Positions 10,939 through 17,967 of a DNA stretch of 17,967 nt are shown in pieces; the stretch's first letter is position 1; the number at the start of each line of letters is the position of its first letter. The notes beneath the pieces are model-generated. The model was not told the origin of the DNA and did not search any database. It saw nothing but the letters and a program-made list of their open reading frames with translations. The translations under genes and the position numbers were made by a program. Source of the DNA: Saccoglossus kowalevskii (lineage: Eukaryota; Hemichordata; Enteropneusta; Harrimaniidae). The DNA is taken from NCBI RefSeq assembly GCF_000003605.2, contig NW_003130360.1, positions 44,279-62,245 of the forward strand, written 5' to 3'.

Positions 10939-13015
10939 GTAAGTGTTCTATTTTCGGTTCATTTTAGTTGATTTCAGTACATGCATTCTCTGGGATTGAA
11001 TTACTGCATACCATATCACACGACAGCCGAAACTATCAGAGATCAATTTTCTCACTTAAAAACGATACTGTAGTCAACATTGTATATTACCGTATCCGCG
11101 TCACGTTTTAATAGTCTCCATCACCACACACATTTACTACACGCGCACGTTTACCGGATTTTGTTATCACTGCCGCATCCAATAAACGCAGCGTGTAAGA
11201 ATGTTCACACATAAAAGTTGACGACCAATCGATCACAAAAAAAACGTAACACAGAATCGGATAATACATTTTTTTTTCAAATCCGGTAAATGTGTTTTGT
11301 TATCCAATAAAATCCGCCATTCGGCAAGCAGATATTCAAAGTAGACTACATTGGAATGTAAGACGGGGTTGGTGCAGCGAGAATCCCTTTTTGTTATAAA
11401 TTATGGCTGTCCTGCCAATCAAAACATTTGTATTGATGGGAATACATAATGTTAATTAGACAATGCTTATAAAATACACATATATGGTCATTTCTAATTA
11501 TGCAAATTGGACGTTACGGACGCATCGAATACATGTCAATTAAATTATGTCTTCTTATTGGATTTTTTATCACGAATCAAGGTTCAAATGCAAATATTCC
11601 GAGTGACTATTGTTTGCACACTGCACGTTTGCAGTGTCTATCTGACATTATTACTAAGCAAGCCTATTACTCTCTATATCATGTTCCATTTCATACAAAA
11701 GCGATTAATCATGGAAAATTACTCGGCGAACATTTAAAAATGGAGGTAAAAGACAGATATAAAACATTATCATAACTATAGCAACATTCCAAAAACTACT
11801 TTCCCTGTTACATGTTTATTGTTTGAGTGGTTATATTATTTGTCACACGAAGTGCCTATCTAGCCTCCGTTTATTATGCATAAAACACACAATACAGTTT
11901 TTAGTGTGAACAATTACACTCTCCTGTATCGTGACTTGGTATTATTTAATTCCAGAGAAGAAGTTGTTCCACCAAATTACTGGTCACTTCAGCTCGCGGA
12001 ACTCACTGAACTCGTGAAACTCGGAGAAGAGGTCTTAGCACAAAAAGCATCAGCTGAAATGTAAGGGGCTTCTAACGTTATTTATTTTTTGCAACGAAAA
12101 ATCCAGTCTATTTCTTAGTAGTACCGGTTCTCTGTCTACTATAACATAATTTACATTACAGGTGTTCTTGTTTACAAATACGAAAGCTGTTTTTGTATAT
12201 ATTGCAAATTGCGCTTTATTTTCATATGAAAACACATTTGTAGTTGTTGTTGAATGCACGTTTATTTATGAACAATGATAAACTCCCCGTAACCATATTG
12301 GTGTAGGAATTATTATTACTCCAATCTAATATGACACTATGGGGAATTAATTATTGTTAGCTTAGGTGGTTTTAGTTTTGTTGTAGCTGTTTTGCAAACT
12401 ATAATTTGAAAAGAAACCTGGCGCATGTGCGTTGTTCCGCTCCACACTTATAGTTTCATTTTCCATTCATTTACATCAAATAATACGTGTTTACTTTTAG
12501 CGTTTTAAGGCCGCGACATTACCCATGCTCCGAACCCAATGGATTAGACGGAGCAGCCTTATGACCTGAACGACGAAGTCACGCATTGGCCATACATGGA
12601 CAAAGATGTATTATATTATAATATCCGACGATGAATTGTGCGGAATTGTTTCGATCGACCACGTGTTTGTTTACCTTGTGGTGGCATTAACGTATATTTG
12701 CGGACAACATCGACCAATGCTGGGTCTGCCGCTACATCATCGTGTTCTGGCAACGCGCGTATGACCATGCCTAGTCGGCTGGTTCGACATGCGTCCCGCG
12801 CTGGCAACGCGCGTGTAATTTGATCTCTGATGACACAATGTATTTGTAGGAATGCAGACAAACGTGGTGAAGGCTGCAAAGGCTTCGCTGCATGTGGAAA
12901 CTTAGATGCTGGCAGGAAACACTGGAAAGCCAATATGGGTGGAGGAAGAACAGCAATGTTCTCTAGTGCGTCTGGAACCCCGGGCAGGAAGCGTCGAGAA
13001 TCGAACACAGCATAG
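10844..13015 (+). CDS. Calcitonin-type neuropeptide precursor, isoform 1 (121 aa; exons 10844-10938, 11956-12060, 12850-13015)
   Basis: This precursor releases one secreted, amidated calcitonin-type peptide, expected to act on calcitonin-type class B G-protein-coupled receptors. Seen in the sequence: signal peptide, residues 1-26; acidic propeptide with a helix-like Leu/Glu segment, about 27-70; Lys71-Arg72 cleavage site; peptide 73-111, starting GEGCKGFAAC; Gly112 as amide donor; RKRR at 113-116; a short tail and TAG. Cys76 and Cys82 are five residues apart, the spacing of the N-terminal disulfide ring in calcitonins, and the C-terminal Pro-amide (SGTP) is the family hallmark. The ring-to-Pro length of 36 residues compares with 32 in vertebrate calcitonin. 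Both introns are phase 2. The GRK at 88-90 could be cleaved but is also present in peptide 2, so it is probably part of the hormone. The family call is firm; echinoderm origin is inferred. Confidence 0.88.
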
Positions 13016-13393
13016 AAATAGTGTAGTTGCATGGTAGAGTGAGTAGTTTTATATATGTAAGCCTCATACTATCCAAAGTACGTCAGTGTTCATTTCTTTA
13101 CTCAAACTATTTGTTGATTTGGGCTGATTTGGCAGAGAAAATTGGATATCTGACGTACTTTGTTCGATGTTTTCCCATAATATGCACATATGTGTCTCCC
13201 ATTATTGCACTCATTCAGGAAAGCAGCAAAGCGTGGTCGAGGTACTAGTGCTTGTGGAGGTTTCGCTACCTGTAAGCAATTGGAATATGGCAGAAAATAC
13301 GCAACTAGTAAGGCTGATTTAAGCCATTTTGGAGCTACTAGTCCCGGACGAAAGCGACGAACAACTAACTCAGAGCTCGACAAACAAGCTTAG
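10844..13393 (+). CDS. Calcitonin-type neuropeptide precursor, isoform 2 (124 aa; exons 10844-10938, 11956-12060, 13219-13393)
   Basis: This isoform shares residues 1-67 with isoform 1, including the Met67 codon split across the junction, then reads the second calcitonin exon. Seen in the sequence: KAAKR, with cleavage after Arg72; peptide 73-109, starting GRGTSACGGFATC; Cys79 and Cys85 with the five-residue ring spacing; C-terminal HFGATSP followed by Gly110 as amide donor; RKRR at 111-114; a ten-residue tail and TAG. Ring-to-Pro is 31 residues. From memory, the FG...P-amide ending and the Cys-Gly-x-Phe ring are typical of echinoderm calcitonin-type peptides. With peptide 1 it shares C-x-G-F-A-x-C-x-x-L-x-x-G-R-K, evidence that the two exons arose by duplication. 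Skipping exon 4 keeps the phase, so this product needs no other change. Confidence 0.88.
10939..11955 (+). other. Intron 2 (1017 bases)
   Basis: It runs from GTAAGT to TTAATTCCAG. An open frame of 91 codons (11500-11775) lies inside. From its second Met (11533) it starts with a hydrophobic, signal-like stretch, but it lacks a good acceptor and has no domain. I treat it as chance, noted separately. The rest is AT-rich with no structure I recognise. Confidence 0.8.
11956..12060 (+). other. Exon 3: N-terminal propeptide
   Basis: The exon is 105 bases, a multiple of three, with phase 2 at both ends. It completes Ser32 and encodes residues 33-66, leaving AT for the Met67 codon. The residues are EEVVPPNYW, then a Leu/Glu/Lys stretch (SLQLAELTELVKLGEEVLAQ) that would form an amphipathic helix, as in the N-terminal flanking peptides of other calcitonin precursors. 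The donor is |GTAAGG. No dibasic site lies inside, so this part probably stays as one spacer peptide. Confidence 0.87.
12061..12849 (+). other. Intron 3 (789 bases), GC- and CpG-rich in its 3' third
   Basis: It is GTAAGG to TTTGTAG. The part from about 12510 to 12815 is clearly richer in CpG than the rest of the window and contains the repeated CTGGCAACGCGCGT. The region is open on both strands: a minus-strand frame covers 12616-13032 and a plus-strand frame 12638-12823. The minus frame runs antisense through exon 4 and shows no domain, so I take both as consequences of composition. The acceptor for exon 4 is pyrimidine-poor, with a possible branch point CTGAT whose A is at 12830. Confidence 0.75.
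12747..12814 (+). repeat. Two perfect copies of a 14-bp CpG-rich motif upstream of exon 4
   Basis: CTGGCAACGCGCGT occurs at 12747-12760 and again at 12801-12814, a 54-base spacing, with unrelated flanks. The second copy ends 35 bases before the exon 4 start. Such a GC-rich exact repeat is unexpected in this AT-rich DNA. Its position before a weak acceptor makes an intronic splicing control element plausible, but a remnant of an inserted element is an alternative. Confidence 0.6.
12850..13038 (+). other. Exon 4: calcitonin-type peptide 1, stop, then donor
   Basis: The acceptor is ATGTATTTGTAG|G, weak because purines interrupt the pyrimidine tract. The coding part ends at TAG 13013-13015. A strong donor, |GTGAGT, follows at 13039, 23 bases after the stop. 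No AATAAA or ATTAAA lies between this exon and exon 5, so unlike vertebrate CALCA exon 4 it does not look like a terminal exon. It would be skipped for isoform 2. Confidence 0.82.
13028..13033 (+). promoter_or_regulatory. UGCAUG (Rbfox-type) element in exon 4 next to its donor
   Basis: TGCATG lies 5 bases upstream of the exon 4 donor, within the untranslated tail. UGCAUG is the Rbfox/Fox-1 binding hexamer, and Fox proteins are known to act through it on vertebrate calcitonin/CGRP exon 4 choice. Function here is inferred from position only; the hexamer occurs several times in the window. Confidence 0.4.
13039..13218 (+). other. Intron 4 (180 bases) between the two peptide exons
   Basis: It is GTGAGT to GCACTCATTCAG, with a reasonable pyrimidine content before the acceptor, better than that of exon 4. 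It holds a perfect 13-bp inverted repeat, listed separately, and no polyadenylation signal. Confidence 0.75.
13074..13162. repeat. 13-bp perfect inverted repeat inside the short intron between exons 4 and 5
   Basis: CAAAGTACGTCAG (13074-13086) and CTGACGTACTTTG (13150-13162) are exact reverse complements with a 63-base loop. ATC (13071-13073) and GAT (13166-13168) could add three pairs after a bulge. In the transcript this gives a stable stem lying between the exon 4 donor and the exon 5 acceptor, well placed to influence the choice of splice sites. Confidence 0.7.
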
Positions 13394-13403
13394 AATTAAG
13401 GGA
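13219..13403 (+). other. Exon 5: calcitonin-type peptide 2, stop, then donor
   Basis: The acceptor is TCATTCAG|G and the stop is TAG 13391-13393. The donor GGGA|GTGAGT follows at 13404, 10 bases after the stop, the same hexamer as in exon 4. If this donor is used, the 3' UTR continues in a later exon; if not, the exon simply reads on to a poly(A) site. Start phase, position of the KR site and RKRR site match exon 4, supporting tandem exon duplication. Confidence 0.82.
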
Positions 13404-13413
13404 GTGAGTATAA

Positions 13414-13419
13414 TGCATG
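13414..13419 (+). promoter_or_regulatory. UGCAUG (Rbfox-type) element just downstream of the exon 5 donor
   Basis: TGCATG begins 10 bases into the sequence after the exon 5 donor. Rbfox proteins bound downstream of an exon usually promote its inclusion, so this element could favour peptide 2 in Rbfox-expressing cells such as neurons. This is inference from position. Confidence 0.4.
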
Positions 13420-14097
13420 GAATGGCCCTGTGACAAACGGCAGGTGCTTGAACATGCAGCCGAACGACGTTTACATTGTAACCAGTCATTTCAAATATCT
13501 CACAGCTTTCGTCAAGCAACGTTGCACTATACACTGTTAATTAATTTGATGGTCACCATTATACACTTGCTTGGTTTTCACGTTACTTTTAATACTACGG
13601 CTACTCACTTATCTAAACAATAAGCTGCTTCACTCACAGTATTCCACCTGCCTGGGAAAACATTGCTTATTAATTCACACCAATCACAGTGAAGATTACC
13701 TTTAAAGACCTTGCCTAACTAAACCAACCAATCCATTCACTCAGCCAGCCAGCCACATTTGCACTTTATAATAATATAAGAAACCTCCACCTGACTTCCA
13801 CTGAGCACTTGGCAAAAGTTCTGAGATTTACTTTGAAATGTCTGGTGTATAGATGAGAAAATCGAGCGAATGGTTTAGTTTGTGTGTTCTCTGAGGACGA
13901 TACTGTTGTATTTCTGTCTTGTTTGTCTACTATCCGATTGTTCTGAATCTTCTGATGTGTTGTTACGTTTTGTGACAAGACATGTGCTTTCATTCATGGA
14001 AATGGTTCTCCGGATTGGTGAGTTTCCTATCAAATGTACTGATTGGTTTCCAGTAACGAAGATAGAACGGTGACAGAGTACGGGTTCGACCATCTTC

Positions 14098-14119
14098 CTC
14101 TCTCTCTCTCTCTCTCTCT
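14098..14119. repeat. (CT)11 microsatellite
   Basis: Eleven uninterrupted CT units on the + strand, in a longer pyrimidine-rich stretch that continues towards the acceptor at 14211-14212. It could strengthen that acceptor as a distant pyrimidine-tract protein site. It is likely length-variable between individuals. Confidence 0.95.
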
Positions 14120-14212
14120 GTACTTCCTATTTTGTGTCTGTCCATAATGTAATTTGTATGTCTGTTTAGTGTTATGTCTGTCTCCCTGTCGTGTTGGTGT
14201 GTTTATTTACAG

Positions 14213-14420
14213 TTAACTTCTATAACAATATCCGTATATGATAAATTATTGTTTTTCGTGTCTCGCGTGTTGGATTTAAAACGTTGTAGTACGTCTATTC
14301 CACTTACATATTCATATAACGTTTTACTGCAGCATGCCCAGTGGATTGTTCGTGAAGTCTGGGGATTACGTACCGTCTATCGGGCATCATACAGAGAATA
14401 AAGAATGTCTATTCGTTCGT
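14213..14420 (+). other. Candidate exon 6 (3' UTR) of the calcitonin-type gene
   Basis: It starts after GTTTATTTACAG, a good acceptor preceded by pyrimidine-rich sequence, and ends shortly after an AATAAA. This would serve as common 3' UTR for both isoforms, as exon 6 does for CGRP in vertebrates. A second possible acceptor (TTTTACTGCAG) ends at 14331. A minus-strand frame (14377-14574) overlaps the end of this exon. The exon is predicted from signals alone and its ends are approximate. Confidence 0.3.
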
Positions 14421-14574
14421 CTTTAATTGCTTGATGGATGATTTCTAATTCTCTGGTCTCTCTACAGATTCCTGCAACCATTTTAATCAAGGTCCGGCAC
14501 CTTTCCATCGCTTTAGTTGCTTCCAGACATATCAATTGCAGACACCGACCAGTAGCTAGCGCTGAATATATCAC
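14377..14574 (-). other. Unassigned open frame, possible antisense exon
   Basis: On the minus strand 65 codons are open. The translation is unusually protein-like for this window: charged helix-like residues and few low-complexity codons (for example ATKAMERCRTLIKM). A possible acceptor (ATATATTCAG) falls within its first codons and a GTACGT donor lies just after its stop. I recognise no family and see no second exon, so it may be a transposon remnant or chance. Confidence 0.15.
14397..14402 (+). terminator. Candidate poly(A) signal AATAAA
   Basis: A canonical AATAAA followed by T- and GT-rich sequence (GTCTATTCGTTCGTCTTT). It is the first canonical hexamer I see on the + strand downstream of the exon 5 stop codon. 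Another lies at 14813-14818. Use by this gene is inferred. Confidence 0.35.
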
Positions 14575-15515
14575 ATTATTGTACAGTATTGAACATTAAC
14601 ACAAAGCGGCAAATCTATTTTTGATGCTACTCTTCAGTCTGCTCGCATTATAAGATTTTTTTTTTAATTGTGAATGTTCTTCGCCAACACAGTAGTAGTA
14701 GTCACTTACACCTCTATCCTCTTACATTGGTTTCTGTTTTAAGTTATTCGTAAAACTTACGATCGTAAATAATGTAATTTAAATTACCACATTGCGTTCT
14801 CCAGTAGGAATTAATAAAATTGGTTTGGTTAATAGATCTTGTCTGTACTGCCTTACAATATCGTACCATCGCCCATTGAAATTGGGGGAGCTGAATAGGG
14901 ATTAAATTCTATTTTTCTTTCACTTTTAATTATAAAAACCTGTTAATGTGAAAGCGAGTATACGAACCACACATTAGGTGCGTAAATAGAAATTTAATGT
15001 ATTTATGATTAACCTTAATATGATCTCTATTGATACAGAATTCAATGGCTATACCTAAATAGACGTGTACGGGTGACCGAAAATATGGCATTACCGACAT
15101 TGGGTATGTGATCTGAAAAAGTAGTAATTATATTTTCTTTTTAACTTAGTTTGGAAATATAAGAATCAGACTGAGTGTAATTCTGAAATGGCAATCAAGT
15201 CTCTCAGGGAATACCAGTGTTCATGGCTCAAATAATTACAATTCCACTCTACTTTACTCGATTCAAATTGTAAGCTGATATACATTATGTCTGTTTTTTC
15301 AAAAAATGAATTAATTTTATAATTATAATAGCCGGTGTAGACAGAGTAAACATATATGTTTGAAAGTCGATACCTGTGGAAGTGACGTAAGCTTTGAAGC
15401 GATGTGTATGTCGGAGGTTGCTAGATATCAACAGAAACAAAATACTCACAGAAAATACTAACAAAATATGTGCAGCGTACTGTTCGTTATTTGAGGAATA
15501 AACAACACACTGGTG

Positions 15516-15561
15516 TGCGTGGTAACATGGCAATGGTATGCGTGATAACATGGCAATGTTG
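15516..15561. repeat. Two tandem copies of a 23-bp unit
   Basis: The units at 15516-15538 and 15539-15561 both contain TGCGTG(G/A)TAACATGGCAATG and differ at only a few positions. A local tandem duplication; no function is apparent. Confidence 0.8.
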
Positions 15562-16178
15562 TGTGCAGCAAATTTCCAGACGTAGTCTGGCGCATTACTA
15601 CTGCGAGCATCTCAGTCCGAGCTCTGTTATTACGCAAAATTGGGCAGTGTGGGATACTTTATTTTAATTATAATAAACCAAATTGTCAGTACGCTAGTGT
15701 CTTTTACATGTAGTTTTAGCTAGACCAAAAACAAATAAATCAACAGCGTCGATAGTATTTCAGTTACGTGTAGAACTAGCAGACAGCTAGCGAAAACTCA
15801 TTCATAGGTTATTTTTCAGATGAAAATTACAGGGATCCCATAGCGTGAATTGTGTTGGGCCTGTCGCTCTCATGATCTTTACAAAATTGAGGACGCATTG
15901 GAGTCACAATACACAATCTTTTTCGTATGTTAGTGCATTGATCTCAGGCACTGCCCAGATAACATAGATGATGGATACCGATAATCCAAAGTGAATGTGG
16001 CGTTATAATAATAAGTAGCGCACGGTATTATAATTATTAATAATCTGCCCGACAATCCTTACACTGGGGTAATATAGGTGTTTGATCGCACATGACTTAC
16101 GTAACCTTTTACAGCAAACAAATGACTATTCAACCAATGAGGTTAATCAAATCGAACGCCCCAGAAGTACGCTACCCG

Positions 16179-16199
16179 ATGTTTTCTCATTGAAAACAT
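16179..16199. repeat. 8-bp perfect hairpin with 5-base loop
   Basis: ATGTTTTC and GAAAACAT are exact reverse complements around TCATT. There is no neighbouring gene end and the size is compatible with chance. Confidence 0.4.
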
Positions 16200-17164
16200 G
16201 CTGCAACTGTTATGTCCGAGATTGCGTTAGTATATTAAAAATATGATATATACTATGTGAGTATTATATATCAGGCGAAATATTCTTTGTCAATTTCAGA
16301 CAGCATGAATCAATCATTATGACCAACTAAAAGACAAGAATGCTACTACGCATACAACTATATAAGTATGACTATGACTGCCGTTTCCACTGAATCACTT
16401 TCATTCGCATACTATTTTATTTTGCCACACGTCAGTGAATGGTTCGCCTGTTGAGCGGCCGGAGGAAAAGGGTTGTTAAGCAAATCGGAAATTAAAATAA
16501 TCATCATGAATATGGGGATGAATGGGATTAAGAATCGATTCCGTTCCATTACGCCTGAATTATTACAGATGTAGCCTAATTATGGTGGCCAACCATTCGG
16601 CGAATTGCTGCACCTTAAACCTGGGTCATGTCGCCTGTTGATGAGAAAAAAAGGCTGTCCTAATACAGACTGGAACCTAAACAGAAGATACATTGCGGGG
16701 TATGTTAGCTTATAAATAATGTTAATAATTGCGATAATTTATCTAATGTTATGATTATTTGCCATATATAAAAAACGGCTGTTGAGTAATTACGAACGGG
16801 ATCGAGGAAGGTTTGTACCGGCCTGCGTCATGATACAACAGAAATCAATCCAAATTTAGATTTTTTGTACTTTCACTTTTCACACTTTCATCAATTCCGA
16901 TGTTGATTCACGCAGTTGGTGGTAGTTTTCAATAATCAGAATCGCTGTGGAAAAAAAAGATGCAATTATACTACATTTATAAAACCATAAAACTTGCATG
17001 TAATAATGTTTTGTCATGTCATGTGTATGGAAAACTACACGGAGACATTTCCCATATAAAAGAATATCTATTAACTAGTTCAATTCACAAACGAAATAAG
17101 AACATAAATCGATTCATCTCATCCATAATAAAGAATAACCTGAGTATGTTTCATGCGAAAAAAA

Positions 17165-17967
17165 AATAGTTTAGTTAACAATAACAACCTTTTCCGAAGT
17201 GGCGCACACTTGTAAATATGACCGAATACTGAACTAGGCTTTGAGCGGATCTCAACACAGCCGCATAGATCTAAATTCGAAGTTTCAAATTGTATTAAAT
17301 ATACGCATATGACATGTGACGTTTTTGGACATATGATGTATTCACAAATGTGACTATTCAGGTATGTGATGTATGTCTGAATAGTTTGGTTAAAAATAAC
17401 AAACTTTTCCGAAGTGAAAATATCAATTAGAAATTATGAACAAATGCAGAACGAATCTTTGAGCAGATCTCTACACATTGACATACATCTAAGTTGAATT
17501 AATTATACACATACATATATTTTGCGGCAATGTTCCGCATTCACGCGTAAATCCATGCACTTAAATTGTTAATGTGATCAAAAATTGCAAATTACAGCTT
17601 ATACAACAGCGATATCCATATACTTAATTATCAGTTGTCATTACGAGTGTAACGCCTAGAGAACTTTTGATGAGAACTGCACAAATTGAATAGGCAGGGT
17701 TCCGACTTCGAATACAATATAACGAAATCAATCATTGGCTGAAACAGTTCAACCAATGAACAGACATGCGATATATCCAGACATGTATCGTGTTTAGACA
17801 TGTGATGTATCCAGATACCTAATTATCAGTTGCCAATATGAGTTTTAACACCTTGACATATTTTGATGAGAATTGCACAATTTGAATAAGCAAGGTTCCG
17901 ACTGCGATGTTCAGACTCACATGCATTAGAAAGCCGGATGGCGAAAGTCATACTTAGTGGTGCCGGC
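17165..17967. repeat. Degenerate tandem repeat array running off the window
   Basis: Two related units, 17165-17283 and about 17380-17500, share AATAGTTT, CTTTTCCGAAGTG and CTTTGAGC(G/A)GATCTC at a spacing of about 215 bases. A second pair, 17613-17710 and 17808-17907, shares TTAATTATCAG-like, TTGATGAGAA(C/T)TGCACAA and GGTTCCGACT sequences at about 195 bases. Between them a GACATGTGATGTATCCAGA-like motif recurs at about 17309, 17352 and 17763-17815. The copies are diverged, so this is an old satellite-like array or a decayed non-autonomous element. No ends are visible because it continues past the window. Confidence 0.75.

Larger units (their letters stand above)
13404..14212 (+). other. Putative intron 5 or 3' UTR continuation (809 bases)
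   Basis: If exon 5 is spliced, this is an intron ending at the acceptor TTATTTACAG (14211-14212); if not, it is 3' UTR. It contains a short CCAGCCAG run near 13742-13753, a CT microsatellite, and open frames of 63-75 codons on both strands with no recognisable content. Confidence 0.35.
14421..17164. other. AT-rich DNA downstream of the gene, no gene seen
   Basis: Open frames here are at most 88 codons (minus strand 15285-15551) and none shows a domain, motif or supporting splice pattern, except the weak case at 14377-14574 listed separately. A 23-bp tandem duplication and an 8-bp hairpin are listed as repeats. The rest is AT-rich sequence in which I see nothing specific. Confidence 0.55.

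Noticed and set aside
12616-13032. 138-codon minus-strand open frame
   Set aside because: It runs antisense through exon 4, whose coding sequence and the CpG-rich intron segment keep stops rare. The translation shows no domain, and the sense-strand reading is a clear neuropeptide exon.
13016-13218. Exon 4 as a terminal exon with its own poly(A) site, as in vertebrate CALCA
   Set aside because: No AATAAA or ATTAAA lies between the exon 4 stop and exon 5, and a strong GTGAGT donor follows the stop instead.
12850-13403. A single precursor carrying both peptides by reading exon 4 into exon 5
   Set aside because: Exon 4 has an in-frame TAG before its donor and I see no convincing donor upstream of that stop, so both peptides cannot come from one translation product.
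13417-13623. 68-codon plus-strand frame after exon 5 as a third peptide exon
   Set aside because: It has no acceptor, no paired Cys ring, no Pro-Gly amidation signal before a basic cluster; it is best read as intron or 3' UTR.
1-17967. CRISPR array, bacterial operon or phage-like system
   Set aside because: There are no regularly spaced short repeats, no packed genes and no ribosome binding sites; the coding sequence is spliced.

Overview
The window is eukaryotic: AT-rich (roughly two thirds by eye), almost free of long open frames, with coding sequence split into short exons that have GT...AG boundaries. The only gene I can read with confidence is on the + strand. It is a calcitonin-type neuropeptide gene running from about 6392 to at least 13403, possibly to about 14420. 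The peptides carry C-x-G-F-x-x-C rings, and one ends in Phe-Gly-x-x-x-Pro-Gly before a basic cluster. As I remember the family, this is closest to echinoderm calcitonin-type peptides, so I suggest an echinoderm. A brittle star or sea cucumber is possible, because alternative splicing of the calcitonin gene has been described in those groups, but the class is a guess.

Layout: 1-6050 is intergenic DNA in which I see no gene, only a few inverted repeats. 6051-6391 is a GC-richer promoter-like segment with CRE-like half-sites and a TATA box. 6392-6458 is a candidate 5' UTR exon (E1). A 4.4 kb intron follows. E2 (10828-10938) holds the start codon and signal peptide. E3 (11956-12060) holds the N-terminal propeptide. 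E4 (12850-13038) and E5 (13219-13403) each encode one calcitonin-type peptide with its own KR cleavage site, Cys ring, Pro-Gly amidation signal, RKRR site and stop codon. A possible 3' UTR exon (E6) lies at 14213-14420. 14421-17164 shows no gene. A degenerate repeat array fills 17165-17967 and runs off the edge.

How it works: E2+E3+E4 gives a 121-residue precursor of peptide 1, and E2+E3+E5 gives a 124-residue precursor of peptide 2. Both junctions are phase 2 and share the first 67 residues. Because E4 and E5 each carry a stop before a GTGAGT donor, one transcript can yield only one of the two peptides. The exon order (noncoding, signal, propeptide, peptide 1, peptide 2, 3' UTR) matches the vertebrate calcitonin/CGRP gene exon for exon. 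Around the choice point are a weak E4 acceptor, a 14-base CpG-rich direct repeat upstream of it, a perfect 13-base inverted repeat inside the 180-base E4-E5 intron, and a UGCAUG element near each of the two donors. These are candidate parts of the splice switch.
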